This document shows positions 10,623 through 21,023 of a stretch of DNA of 64,000 bases, one piece after another. The stretch is taken from positions 20,758,501 through 20,822,500 of the forward strand of contig JARZZO010000004.1 in assembly GCA_030544215.1 (NCBI GenBank), written 5' to 3'. The notes beneath the pieces were generated by a model, which saw nothing but the letters and a program-made list of their open reading frames with translations, had not been told where the DNA came from and did no database searches. The DNA comes from Zantedeschia hybrid cultivar. Lineage: Eukaryota; Streptophyta; Magnoliopsida; Alismatales; Araceae. Position numbers and translations under genes: made by a program. The stretch's first letter is position 1. Each line of letters begins with the position of its first letter.

Positions 10623-12645
10623 TATCAACTTGTCGGTTAGAGATTCCACATCATGGGTATTAGATACCGGATGTGCTTCTCATATCTACCATGATGTGCA
10701 GATGCTGACAAGTAAGCGCAAGCTGAGACAAGGTGAGGTGGAATTGAGGCTAGGAAACGGCGCAAAAGTTGCGGCGATTGCTGTTGGGACAGCAAACCTC
10801 AGGCTTCCATCGGGAGACACCATACTATTGGAAGATTGTTATTATGTTCCTAGCATAATAAAGAACATCATATCAATATCTTGTTCGGACAAGATAGGAT
10901 ATAGGTTGACTATTGAGAATAGAAGTTGTTCGATTTATTATGGTAATAAATCAATAGCTTCGGCATCTTTAGTCAACGGTCTATATCTATTAGATGTTTC
11001 TTATTACAATCTTCAAATTGATAATGCTCTTAAGAAGAGTAAGAATTGTGTGAACCAGGCCTACATGTGGCATTGTAAACTTGGGCACATTAGCGAAAGC
11101 AGGTTGCAAAAGTTGCACAAGCATGGTTATTTAACAACATTCGATTATGAATCGTTTGCAACATGCGAATCCTGCCTTATGGGAATGATGACAAAATCTC
11201 CATTTAGTGGACATGGAGAACGTGCCAAGGACATTCTGGAACTAATACATTCGGATGTATGTGGTCCCATGTCCACCCAAGCCAAAGGTGGTTTTTCTTA
11301 CTTCATCACGTTCACCGATGACTTCTCAAGATTCGGCTATGTGTACTTAATGAAGTACAAGTCGGAAGCATTTGAGAAGTTCAAAGAGTTCAAGAATGAG
11401 GTAGAGAAGCAGTTAGGAAAGAGTATTAAAACTCTTCGATCAGATCGAGGAGGAGAATACTTGAGTACTAACTTCACACAATTCTTAAAGGATAATGGTA
11501 TCCTTTCTCAGTTGACGCCTCCATATACACCACAGATGAATGGTGTATCAGAAAGGAGGAATCGCACCTTGTTGGACATGGTGCGATCCATGATGAGCTT
11601 TTCGGGATTACCAGTGTCCCTCTGGGGGTATGCTCTAGAGTCAGCAACATACCTACTGAACAGACTACCCAGCAAGTCTGTGGCCTCTACTCCATATGAG
11701 ATATGGAAAGGCAGGAAACCAGAATTTAAACATGTTAAAGTCTGGGGTTGTCCAGCTCATGTAAAGAGGCATGATCTAGACAAGCTGGAATCACGAACTG
11801 ATAAATGTAGGTTTGTGGGATATCCAAAGGAAACCTTTGGATACTATTTTTTCCATCCTGGTGAATAAAAGGTGTTTGTCGTCAGGAAAGCTATTTTCCT
11901 GGAAGAGGAATACCTTCTCTAGGAGAATAGTGGGAGTAAAATAGTACTGGAAGAGGTTACAGATCCCCAAACAGCTGTACTATCATCAGATGAGATATCA
12001 GTTCCTGAATCTGTTCAGGTACACACGGATGAGCCTTGTAGATCTGGTAGAATACCTAGACTACCCGAACGATATGTGGGACATATCGCTGAAGGTGAGT
12101 CTAAGGTACAATATAATGTGGATGATGATCCTATAACCTACCAGGAGGCCATAGAAGGCCCAGAAGCCGGGAAATGGCGAGATGCCATGAACTCAGAAAT
12201 CCAGTCCATGTACACCAACCAAGTTTGGAACTTGGAGGACTTGCCCGAGGGTATTGTACCCATCGGATGCAAGTGGATCTTTAAGAGAAAGGTCGGTGCT
12301 GATGGACGGATCGACACTTATAAGGCAAGGTTGGTGGCAAAGGGATATCGTCAAAGGCAAAGAATTGACTATGACGAGACTTTCTCACCAGTTGCCATGA
12401 TAAAGTCGATTAGAGTTCTGCTCGTCATTGCTGCACATTTTGATTATGAAATCTGGCAGATGGATGTGAAGACTGCCTTCCTCAATGGTAACCTTGAGGA
12501 AGAGGTGTATATGATACAACCAGAAGGTTTTACATCCAAAGAATCTCCAGATAAAGTATGCAAGCTTCAGAGGTCCATTTATGGACTGAAGCAGGCTTCC
12601 CGGAGCTGGAACATAAGATTTAACGAGGCAGTCAAGTCTTATGAT
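10623..12645 (+). pseudogene. Copia-A pol, first part: protease, integrase, start of RT
   Basis: In order there is the retropepsin motif SWVLDTGCASHI (about 10645-10680), the pre-integrase zinc segment with WHCKLGHI and CESCLMG (about 11068-11190), the integrase core with HSDVCGPM, RSDRGGEY and the glutamate in GVSERRNRTL (about 11250-11565), then RT with WIFKRKVGADG, DETFSPVA, QMDVKTAFLNG and SIYGLKQASRSW. Integrase is uninterrupted. A TAA at 11866-11868, where Copia-B has CAA, and a TAG about 55 bp downstream break the linker before RT without changing frame. RT is cut at 12645 by the Tat element, just before the catalytic motif, and resumes at 26981. Confidence 0.92.
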
Positions 12646-12834
12646 TGTAGACACACTAATTTTGACGTCATTTCGAGTAAATTTCATATCATATAATAAT
12701 GCCTCATAATGGTCTGATAATTAATCATTGATTAATTTTTATTAATCTTTTTAAGTGTCGGGTTTAACAGATGTGTTTAAGTTAATCAATTGAATTGGAT
12801 TTAGCTTAAATTTGAGTTAAAATATGAAGAATTC

Positions 12835-13130
12835 TAAAAGACGTCTACCCAAGTGGGCGCCATTTAGACTTTATTCTTATTTTAACGTTTAAATTTGAAT
12901 TTTAATTAATTAATTAATTAACTAAAAGGCGTCTGGACATGTCGACGCGTTTTAAGTTTCCTAAGTGGTTTTAACTTCCCCTCCGGATGTTTATCCTTAT
13001 CTTAATTAGTCTAAAAGACGTCTACATACGTGGACGCGTTTTACCTAATAAAGATAAAGATAAGTTTTCCCAGATATTTATCCTTATCTTAATTAATCTG
13101 AAAGGCGTCAGCCAAGGTGGACGCGTTTTA
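12835..13130. repeat. Four 10-nt-spacer dyads in the Tat U3
   Basis: Dyads lie at 12835-12866, 12923-12954, 13012-13043 and 13099-13130, spaced 87-89 bp apart. Example arms are TAAAAGGCGTC and GACGCGTTTTA. All lie within about 400 bp upstream of the TATA box. This spacing differs from the tight doublets of the Tekay-type LTRs. Confidence 0.87.
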
Positions 13131-13231
13131 GATAATTACAGATAAAGATGAATTAATCAGTATTTATCTGTCGGTTAAGATGGATAAATTTGAGGTTTTT
13201 TGCTATGTTAATCGCGAACGCAAGAAATGCC

Positions 13232-13239
13232 TATAAATA
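13232..13239 (+). promoter_or_regulatory. TATA box of the Tat 5' LTR
   Basis: TATAAATA stands in a good core-promoter context, about 100 bp after the last U3 dyad. The same motif is at 26253-26260 in the 3' LTR. Transcription should start roughly 25-35 bp downstream. Confidence 0.75.
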
Positions 13240-13964
13240 CCCTGCATGTTGAAGAGAAAAAAAAAAAAGAGAACAGAATTAAATTGAGTTGAGCCATAGC
13301 GTTATAGCGAGTTGAAGATCGAAGTAACAACGTCGTAACGCCGGAGCGCTGCCATTTCCAGAAGTCGGCGTCCCTTTCAAGATCTTCATCCTTTCAAAGC
13401 TTCAACCGATTGGGCATAAGTTTTTTTATTACTGCATTCATCTTCATTAACTTCATTTTTCATATTCACTTCATGCAAACACACACCACAGCATAATCTT
13501 TCAAAAACCTACTTAATCTAAGGGGTTTCAAAGCCATTAAAAAAGTGAGTTTGCTGTTTTAAATATGCTTAAAATCATGATTAGTTCAGATACTACTTCT
13601 ACTTAAATTCTCATCATAGTTCTTCATTTTTCTGTCTCTGTCTCTGCTGCACTCAACAACAACAAGAGATCAAAAAGGGGAAATCAAGCATAACTTCTGG
13701 ACGATCCTCAACCTCAAACTCAACAGCAAGAACAAAGAAGCAAAGAAAGGGCTCTCTTTCTTCAGCCGGCTGAGGAAGGGGGAACCAAGGACTCAATCTT
13801 CCGCGTTTGAAAGGTAGGCGATCATATCTCTTTTGAAACTTTTAAGTTAAAAGTTTCTGGCGATCACTGCACTTTAGTTGCTGTTTTTAATAGGTTAGTT
13901 TACACTAAACAACATAGATATTTCATGTTAATCACACGGTCATTCTAAGCACCTACAGCTTTTT

Positions 13965-13982
13965 TGGCGATCACGGTGGGAC
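13965..13982 (+). promoter_or_regulatory. Probable primer binding site of the Tat element
   Basis: TGGCGATCACGGTGGGAC starts seven bases after the LTR. Position and TGGCGA start fit primer sites of Tat/Ogre-type elements, which use elongator tRNAs. I cannot assign the tRNA from sequence alone. Confidence 0.6.
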
Positions 13983-14991
13983 TTGGTCTCGCCATCTTTT
14001 AGTTTCTTTTTGTTCTTGCTATCATCATATCGGGCACCCACGGTGCACCATTTGTGTCTCTGGACACGTCCTCACCAATTGGTGAGTGTTTAGTTTAATT
14101 GATTTCCCTCGTGCACCACGTGCACACCCCAGTGGCAAGATCTTGCCCCCCCCCTTGATTAACTCAAAAAGCTGTTTTTGTGATAAAAATGATGTGTGAT
14201 TGATTGTTTTTCTAGTTGTTTAGTTAGTAAATCATCATGTTTAAAATCTGTAACTAAAAAAATTTGCATGAGTCGATTGTTTACTGCTTTTTACCTTGTT
14301 TGAGGAGGATTCAACCCAGAAAATCCTCCTGGAAAATTGTTTCTGCGAACTGAAAAGCGTCCAGGATAGCTGACGCGTTTCAAAACCGCGTCAACACACC
14401 TAGACGCCTTTCAGGCTTCTCAGTTTCTTTGTTGTCTGCATCTGCTTCTGCGAAAAATTAAGTTCTATTTTGAATAGCGTCGACTACCATCGACGCGATT
14501 CAGACAGTTTCTTAATTTTTTTCAGTTTCCAGATTTCTGTGTTTTGAGTGCTAGCTACCCATTACTTACTAAGCATTTGAGGCCATCCAGGCCACAGGAC
14601 ATACGCATTGAGGCTAATACCCTCCTCTTCTTAGGAACACATTACTCGACATCAGCAACTCTCTCTGATTGGGTTGGTCCCTTGATCAGACTAGAGAAGT
14701 TGACGTTGAGACCTCCATAAGTCCCCAAAATCAAGGTATTCCTCCTTGATCATCGGGCTGGTTGTACCAATTGAAGTCCCGGTTAGATTCTGAAAGCGTT
14801 GTGAGAGAAAGCCCTAGAGAATAACGGTGGAAATCGAACTGAAACTAGGATCCTTTCCCTGAGCGAAATTGTGGTTTAATCCAATCCAAATAACTCAACA
14901 AGGAATCCTAAAATCACGTTAAGCATCCACTTGTTTGATTAATCTCTGTACAACTTGTTTGATTAAATCTTTGAAAAGGGAATCTAACATC
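13983..14991 (+). other. Tat 5' leader (untranslated)
   Basis: About 1 kb between primer site and the gag ATG. I see no long open frame. It holds three further 10-nt-spacer dyads (14351-14382 and 14382-14413 as a doublet, and 14471-14502). Confidence 0.7.
14351..14502. repeat. Three 10-nt-spacer dyads in the Tat leader
   Basis: Starts are 14351, 14382 and 14471. The first two form a 31-bp-pitch doublet. Arms of the first are TGAAAAGCGTC and GACGCGTTTCA, which pair completely. These copies are outside the LTR, so they did not arise only by LTR duplication. Confidence 0.87.
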
Positions 14992-17900
14992 ATGTTGCTA
15001 CGATCAGGTAGGGACTTGAGTGTGGCTCCAGACGCCATGGTTAATTACGAGGGAGATGCTAATGCCCCTCGGGATTCTGAATACAACTATGAGAGTGGGA
15101 GAGATGCTGATGCCTCCCGTAGTTCTATCCCCATTCCATATCGTCTAGATGGGAATGTTCGGACACCTCTTTTGCCTCCACGTGATCAATATCCTGATCC
15201 TCTTCCGCATGAATATGCGATCCCTAATCCTGATCTTGAGGGGGACATGAATCAGAATGATCCCTCATCCTCTGATCCTACGGATCTCATCAATGCTCTG
15301 GGAGTTCTTGCCTCCCGACTGGACCCTCAACAGTTCGAGGCGATCCAATCTATTTTGAAGGGGAAGGCACCTATGCAGCCTGCCGAGCCGAACCCTGTGG
15401 CTCCCCCTGCTGTTCCTCAGCAACCTTCTTTTCCTCCTCCTTATATCCATCAGGCCATGGAGGGCCTTCATATTACTTCTCGGCCAGCTGGGCCGCAGCT
15501 TTCATCATCTAGGCAACCGGCTAGACCGCAAACGCCTACTTATCAAAATGCCCTCGGGCATGGCGGAAGCGCTGCCGGACCTCCCCTCTATTGTCCACCC
15601 TGTCCAACGTACTCTAGGCAGCAGGCCTACCAAGTACCTCCTCCTCCTCCTCCTCAAGCAGATCTGACCACACAAACGCTGTTGGCCAAAATGGAGCGTA
15701 TGGATGAGCAATTTAATAACCTCCAGAAAATGATGGGGGTCAAAGCTGTGCCAGAAATCAGTCTACCGAGCCTGCCAGTATTCCATCTGCCACCCTCTGA
15801 GATGCCAGTGTACCGAAAGTACAACGGTACTGGTAACCCCTTCACACACCTGAAGGAGTTCATGTATGAATCCTCTTTCTGGCAGAATGATAAGAGGTCG
15901 TTGGCCTTCTTGTTCAGGAGATCTCTAGAGGGACCAGCCCTCGAGTGGTTCTTTTCCCTGGAACCCTCAGAAGTAGAAGATTACGGTATCGTTTCACGCA
16001 AATTTATTCAACGATACCAGGACAGAGTTGCACCCTCCTTGTCTATCACGGACCTCATTGCAGAAAAGATGAAACCTGATGAGGAGTTTGTCAGTTTTGC
16101 TGACAGGTGGCGGGGTCTGGCTGAAAAAGTGAAGGATCACTTGTCCGAGTCCGAACAAGTGAAAATGTTGATTTCTAATGCCACGCCCCAGTTCAAGCTC
16201 GTCCTCTCCTTGAACAATTTGACTAACATGGCAGAGCTCTATGAAAGAGCACGGTACTGCCAGAATGCTTTCAAGGACGCTACATTCTCTAGCGTCTTTG
16301 ATCCTCATAGACCTAGCAGACCTCCGCCTCGGAAGCCTGCAGTGCCGAACTCTTCCAGCACAGGTCCGACTACCGAGGGCACGCTCTCTCATGAGCAAGT
16401 GAGCACCATGAACAATAACTCGCCCCAGTTCGTGAGGAGTCAGCAGCAGTACCAGAGGCCACAGCAGCAAGGGTACAGACAGCAGCAGAACCCCCAGTAC
16501 CAACAACAGTATCAACGGCCCCAGCAGCCGAATCAGAATCAGAATCAACAACAGCTACAGCAACAGCCGCAACGGCAACAGCAGTACCAGCAACCCCAGC
16601 AGCAGCAGTATCAGCAGCAACAACAGCCACAGTACCAGCCGCGCGCACCGCCGGCGTACCACAATGTCCCTCCTCCTGGTGACTACAACCAGCAGAGGAG
16701 ACCTCCAGGCCTGAAGAGGGCAGAATACCCGGCTCTCCCAGAATCCTTGGCCGATATCTTCAGTGCTTTAATGGCAGCTAACGCCTTAGTTTTGCCAAGG
16801 GAAAAGGCCGTCTGGCCTCAAAATGCCGATACGTCCAGATATTGCTACTTCCATAGGCAACCTGGGCATACCATTGACACCTGCTTCCAATTCAGAGATT
16901 ACATTCATGATCTCAACGAGCAGGGTGGCATAGACTGGGAGGAAATGAAGAAATACATAACAGCCCTGAAGGCGAGGAGACCGCAACAGCAGCAGCAAGC
17001 AAGACCACCAGCACAAGCAGCAGCACCACCCAACATGGGCATAGTGCAGAATCCACTCCCGGAGCACCAGAACCAGAACCAGGTTGCTCCCATTCTAACG
17101 AACAGCCAGTCTGAGGCTGGTCGTGGGCAACAATGGAGGATAGAGGACTCTTCCTCTCTCTACTCAACGGGTCACGTTCAAAGTACCGCAGAGCGACTAC
17201 CACGCCGCACCATCCACATACCCAGACCACAACCCGTCACCATCACCCCTCTACCCACACCCACATATCATTCGCCCGCATCCAATAACCCACTACCACT
17301 ACCCACCTTCCTTAGACCCATTACGCCCCGCACTCCTACGCCTCCATCATATACCCCTCCGCAAACCAATAACGCGCCCCTTTTACCATCTAGGCCATTA
17401 CTACGCGTACCATTTCCTACTTCACCCATTACCACTACCACCTACCCAGATATGCCCCAACCATCCAAACCGTTACTACGCGTACCATTCCCCACTTCGC
17501 CAACCACTTACCCATCTACCATCCAACCCTCTAGGCCTTTAATCCGCACCGCGCTATCACCACCTAACCCTACGCCATCACCACCTAACCCAACGCCACC
17601 ACCTACGCATCAACCCTCCGCACCACTTACGCCACCCGATTCTGCGGTACTCAAGGTGTCACCCGGATCCTCCACGGTCGAGGAACATGCGCTCCGGAGT
17701 GGAAGGATTTTCAACAAGGTCTTTCCTCAGTCCACAGTCAGAGACGGTCCATCACAGCCGACTGAGGAAGCCCATAATGAAGAGAGTGCACCAGGCACTC
17801 AATATGACTTGTTGAAACATCTGGACAAAACACCGGCACGGATCACTGTACTTGAATTAATTAAAAGGTCCAAGATTCACCAAGAAGCTTTAATGGAATA

Positions 17901-19620
17901 CCTACAGAAGGTGATGGTCAATGAAGACGTGCCGGTAGAGAAAATTGCAGCACTACTAGTTCCTCAGGGGGATCAGCCCTCAATTACATTTCACACATCG
18001 GAACTAGCACCGCCAACCGCTAGAAGCATGGCTCTGAGCATCACGGTCAATATCTGCAAAAAGGCCGTGGATGCATGCCTGGTTGATACAGGGGCTTCAA
18101 TTAATGTTTTACCTCCGAAGACCCTGGAACTATGCGGTGTGCCCAAGGAGAAATGGCTGCCTAGCCCCATCTCAGTTACGGCATATGACAATTCTACCCG
18201 TTCCCCTCTGGGAATGGTTTATTTAAAGGTAGAGTTAGGTCCAGTAAGTCATGCAGAGGTCGAATTTCATATTCTAGAAATCGACCCTTCCATAAATGCC
18301 ATTCTGGGACGTCCTTATATTAAAACTCTTGAGGCGATTCCTTCTACGAATCACCAATGCCTCAAATTCCCTTATAAAGGACGAATTATTAAAGTGACGA
18401 GCATGCCGATCCTTACTGCTGCTCATACATTGAATATTAAATCTGCTGTTTTACCTGGCCGACAACCTTTTCTGTCGGTATTACAGGTCTACCGTCCAGT
18501 GGCTGATCCTTTGAAAGCCACTACCATTTCTCCATACCCATTAAATGCTATCAAAAGGGGGAAGTGCATGAGTACCCCGGGATGGAGAATCATGATGAAG
18601 AACGGCTACGAGCCTGGGAAAGGTCTGGGCACACAGTTGCAAGGCAGGACCATTCCTGTTAAAAATCATCGGGCAGTACCTGGAAGCGGTCTGGGCTATA
18701 GGCCGAAGAAACTAAAGCAAGACAGGGTTCAGCAAGAAGATGGTCAAGAAATCTTGGAAACAATGTCCACACCATTGAAAGAAGGCCGAGATCCCTTAAC
18801 ATGGACTCTATATACACATTTTGTGAAAGGGCCCATACTTAGTCACGACAACACGGTGGTCATTACTTCCTGTTTTGACTTCCATGACATATATGGGAGG
18901 GACTTGGCCAGACATTGTTCCGAACTACTTACGTACCAATCCTTGGAGGCTCTGCGGCCTATGAAGAGGAGAAAATTCCATGACCCTGAATGCGAATGGT
19001 ACAGATGGTTCGACCTGAGGGACCTATACATAGCGCTGAACAGACTATTTCTGGATCCTGCAGAACCCAAGTGGCCACCGCAGATCGACGAGCTAATTGA
19101 GAGCCCTGGCGCAATCTTTGACAAGCGGATACTGCTGTCCGAACAAACTGATGAAGGGGAGCCAGATGACCCCTATGATGCTGGTTATACAACATATCTG
19201 CTCTGGAGGGGGACATATCCTTCACATGTCCTAATGCTCCATACTCTTTTCCGTACACTACTCTTGACCCCTTGGTCGCGGGTCATAATTGAAGATATTC
19301 CACGGGCTCCGCCCGTTATGATAACTCTGTCCCCTCGGGACTTTATTCCACAACCTCCTCTCGACCCAGAGAGGATGTATGATTTGATCTGGGACATATT
19401 GTTATATGATGCCCCTAATCCCCTGGCCTTGGTGCCGCTTCCTCCGTCCGATTCCCCTTCCATTTGTATTCACTCCTGCTTCATGTATAATTCCTCCGAT
19501 ATCCAAAAAAAAAAAACGCCAATTTTACAACAAATTCTTCCCAAATCATTATCGAGGAAACATCTTACTTGTCCAATTACACCCCATCGCGCGGGTCCGT
19601 CGGTCAAGATTCTCTCCTAG
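14992..19620 (+). CDS. Tat Gag-protease polyprotein with G-patch
   Basis: A 1542-residue open frame. I chose the ATG at 14992 (MLLRSGRDL); the frame is open slightly upstream but lacks an ATG there. In order: an acidic/Pro-rich N-terminus; the gag core at about residues 260-430 (LPPSEMPVYRKYNG, GPALEWFFSL); a Gln-rich stretch at about 480-555; a zinc knuckle CYFHRQPGHTIDTC at about 620; a long Pro/Thr-rich linker; a second LRSGR motif at about 900; the retropepsin site LVDTGASINVL at about 1030; a G-patch at about 1195-1240 (GYEPGKGLGTQLQG, GSGLGY). A further ~300-380 residues precede the stop and match nothing I recognise. Gag builds the particle, and the protease cleaves the polyprotein. 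The 3' end overlaps the pol frame by 130 nt around an A12 run. Confidence 0.92.
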   Translation: MLLRSGRDLSVAPDAMVNYEGDANAPRDSEYNYESGRDADASRSSIPIPYRLDGNVRTPLLPPRDQYPDPLPHEYAIPNPDLEGDMNQNDPSSSDPTDLINALGVLASRLDPQQFEAIQSILKGKAPMQPAEPNPVAPPAVPQQPSFPPPYIHQAMEGLHITSRPAGPQLSSSRQPARPQTPTYQNALGHGGSAAGPPLYCPPCPTYSRQQAYQVPPPPPPQADLTTQTLLAKMERMDEQFNNLQKMMGVKAVPEISLPSLPVFHLPPSEMPVYRKYNGTGNPFTHLKEFMYESSFWQNDKRSLAFLFRRSLEGPALEWFFSLEPSEVEDYGIVSRKFIQRYQDRVAPSLSITDLIAEKMKPDEEFVSFADRWRGLAEKVKDHLSESEQVKMLISNATPQFKLVLSLNNLTNMAELYERARYCQNAFKDATFSSVFDPHRPSRPPPRKPAVPNSSSTGPTTEGTLSHEQVSTMNNNSPQFVRSQQQYQRPQQQGYRQQQNPQYQQQYQRPQQPNQNQNQQQLQQQPQRQQQYQQPQQQQYQQQQQPQYQPRAPPAYHNVPPPGDYNQQRRPPGLKRAEYPALPESLADIFSALMAANALVLPREKAVWPQNADTSRYCYFHRQPGHTIDTCFQFRDYIHDLNEQGGIDWEEMKKYITALKARRPQQQQQARPPAQAAAPPNMGIVQNPLPEHQNQNQVAPILTNSQSEAGRGQQWRIEDSSSLYSTGHVQSTAERLPRRTIHIPRPQPVTITPLPTPTYHSPASNNPLPLPTFLRPITPRTPTPPSYTPPQTNNAPLLPSRPLLRVPFPTSPITTTTYPDMPQPSKPLLRVPFPTSPTTYPSTIQPSRPLIRTALSPPNPTPSPPNPTPPPTHQPSAPLTPPDSAVLKVSPGSSTVEEHALRSGRIFNKVFPQSTVRDGPSQPTEEAHNEESAPGTQYDLLKHLDKTPARITVLELIKRSKIHQEALMEYLQKVMVNEDVPVEKIAALLVPQGDQPSITFHTSELAPPTARSMALSITVNICKKAVDACLVDTGASINVLPPKTLELCGVPKEKWLPSPISVTAYDNSTRSPLGMVYLKVELGPVSHAEVEFHILEIDPSINAILGRPYIKTLEAIPSTNHQCLKFPYKGRIIKVTSMPILTAAHTLNIKSAVLPGRQPFLSVLQVYRPVADPLKATTISPYPLNAIKRGKCMSTPGWRIMMKNGYEPGKGLGTQLQGRTIPVKNHRAVPGSGLGYRPKKLKQDRVQQEDGQEILETMSTPLKEGRDPLTWTLYTHFVKGPILSHDNTVVITSCFDFHDIYGRDLARHCSELLTYQSLEALRPMKRRKFHDPECEWYRWFDLRDLYIALNRLFLDPAEPKWPPQIDELIESPGAIFDKRILLSEQTDEGEPDDPYDAGYTTYLLWRGTYPSHVLMLHTLFRTLLLTPWSRVIIEDIPRAPPVMITLSPRDFIPQPPLDPERMYDLIWDILLYDAPNPLALVPLPPSDSPSICIHSCFMYNSSDIQKKKTPILQQILPKSLSRKHLTCPITPHRAGPSVKILS

Positions 19621-21023
19621 ATCTACTCTGTCCCTCCCCACGGGAGGATTCCCCTGTATTTCCACTTGTATCCCAGGATTTTCATCCTGCTTCATCTTCA
19701 TTAGGTTATAATAGGCAGTTTAGTGAAGTTAGGGAGTCTAGTTTTAGGCAGGTTAGGAAGTCTAGGAAGCCTAAGGGTAGGCAAATTCCAGTAAGATACC
19801 TCCAGGATTTGGCTGATAAATGTTCCTTTTGCTCTTTAATCCCTCAGCTTTTAGAAGATCCAATTCAGATGCCAGAAGATTGTACAGATGATGAGTCAGT
19901 CAATGATGGGTACGGGGTATATGAGTTAGTACATGAAAAGGACCCCATTGTTGAAGATGAGGAAGATGATGAGGACGCAGCTGAGGCGTATGCCAGTGGA
20001 GTGAAGAGATTTGATGAACTTTCAGCTGCCATCGAAGAGCCCACAAAAGAAATAAACTTAGGGACTGAAGACAAACCTAAGGTTGTCCTCGTCAGTAAAA
20101 ATCTTTCTACAGAGGATGAGAAGGCAATGGTACAAGTGCTTAAGGATTATAGGGACACTTTCGCCTGGAGTTATGAGGATATGCCGGGGTTAGACTCATC
20201 TTTAGTTGAACACAGGTTAACATTAAAAGATGGAGCTAGTCCGGTCAAGCAGAAATTAAGGCGATTCCACCCACAAATGGCTCTAAAGATGAAGGAAGAG
20301 GTTGACAAATTACACAAAGCCAAATTCATTAGAGTTGTCCTTTATCCGCAATGGGTGGCCAACATAGTCCCGGTTATGAAAAAGGACGGGAAGGTCAGAA
20401 TTTGCATTGACTTCCGCGATCTGAACCGGGCATGTCCTAAAGATGATTTTCCATTGCCTCATATTGATGTACTCATCGATAACACTGCTGGCTACGAGAC
20501 GTTATCATTTATGGATGGATTTTCAGGATACAATCAGATTAAGCTGGCAGAAGAGGATCAAGAGAAGACTTCATTCACTACACCTTGGGGAACATATTGT
20601 TATGTCGTCATGCCATTTGGATTGAAGAACGCTGGAGCCACTTATCAAAGGGCTATGATGGCAATATTTCATGACATGATGCATATAGATTTGGAAGTGT
20701 ATGTGGATGATTTATTGGTTAAGTCTAAAACGAAGGCTGAGCACGCCAAAGTTTTGGCAAGGGTATTAGAGAGATCGAGAGAATATCAGTTGAAGATGAA
20801 CCCCAAGAAATGTGTATTCGGGGTATCTTCAGGGAAATTGCTTGGATTCATTGTCAGCAAACGGGGAATTGAGATCGATCCCAATAAGGCGAAGGCTATC
20901 AGAGAAATGCCACCTCCCAAAAACTTGAAAGAGTTAAGAGGATTAATCGGGAGGTTACAATTTATTCGCCGTTTTGTCTCCCAGCACTCACAAAGGTGTA
21001 AGCCGTTCTACGAGCTTACCTAG
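19491..21023 (+). CDS. Tat reverse transcriptase frame
   Basis: Open from 19491 (just after a TAA) to a TAG at 21021-21023. No suitable ATG is visible before the conserved RT region, which suggests expression as a fusion with Gag-Pro by frameshifting or splicing. RT motifs in order: LRRFHPQMALKMKEEV, PVMKKDGKVRICIDF, FMDGFSGYNQIKL, VVMPFGLKNAGATYQ, the catalytic EVYVDDLLVKS, and KCVFGVSSGKLLGF. An acidic segment (DEEDDEDAAEA) precedes RT. The frame is -1 relative to gag-protease. The TAG lies between RT and RNase H in an otherwise continuous frame, so it looks like a recent nonsense mutation. Confidence 0.92.
   Translation, partial: FLRYPKKKNANFTTNSSQIIIEETSYLSNYTPSRGSVGQDSLLDLLCPSPREDSPVFPLVSQDFHPASSSLGYNRQFSEVRESSFRQVRKSRKPKGRQIPVRYLQDLADKCSFCSLIPQLLEDPIQMPEDCTDDESVNDGYGVYELVHEKDPIVEDEEDDEDAAEAYASGVKRFDELSAAIEEPTKEINLGTEDKPKVVLVSKNLSTEDEKAMVQVLKDYRDTFAWSYEDMPGLDSSLVEHRLTLKDGASPVKQKLRRFHPQMALKMKEEVDKLHKAKFIRVVLYPQWVANIVPVMKKDGKVRICIDFRDLNRACPKDDFPLPHIDVLIDNTAGYETLSFMDGFSGYNQIKLAEEDQEKTSFTTPWGTYCYVVMPFGLKNAGATYQRAMMAIFHDMMHIDLEVYVDDLLVKSKTKAEHAKVLARVLERSREYQLKMNPKKCVFGVSSGKLLGFIVSKRGIEIDPNKAKAIREMPPPKNLKELRGLIGRLQFIRRFVSQHSQRCKPFYELT

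Larger units (their letters stand above)
12646..13957 (+). mobile_element. Tat element 5' LTR
   Basis: The LTR begins TGTAGACACAC and ends AAGCACCTACA. U3 has four 10-nt-spacer dyads, then a TATA box at 13232, an A-run near 13258-13268 and a long R/U5 part containing two near-copies of the primer-site core GGCGATCA (about 13817 and 13859). Confidence 0.93.

Noticed and set aside
15994..17230. Several minus-strand frames rich in Val, Ala, Leu or Ser
   Set aside because: Antisense of the Gln/Pro-rich part of the Tat gag frame.
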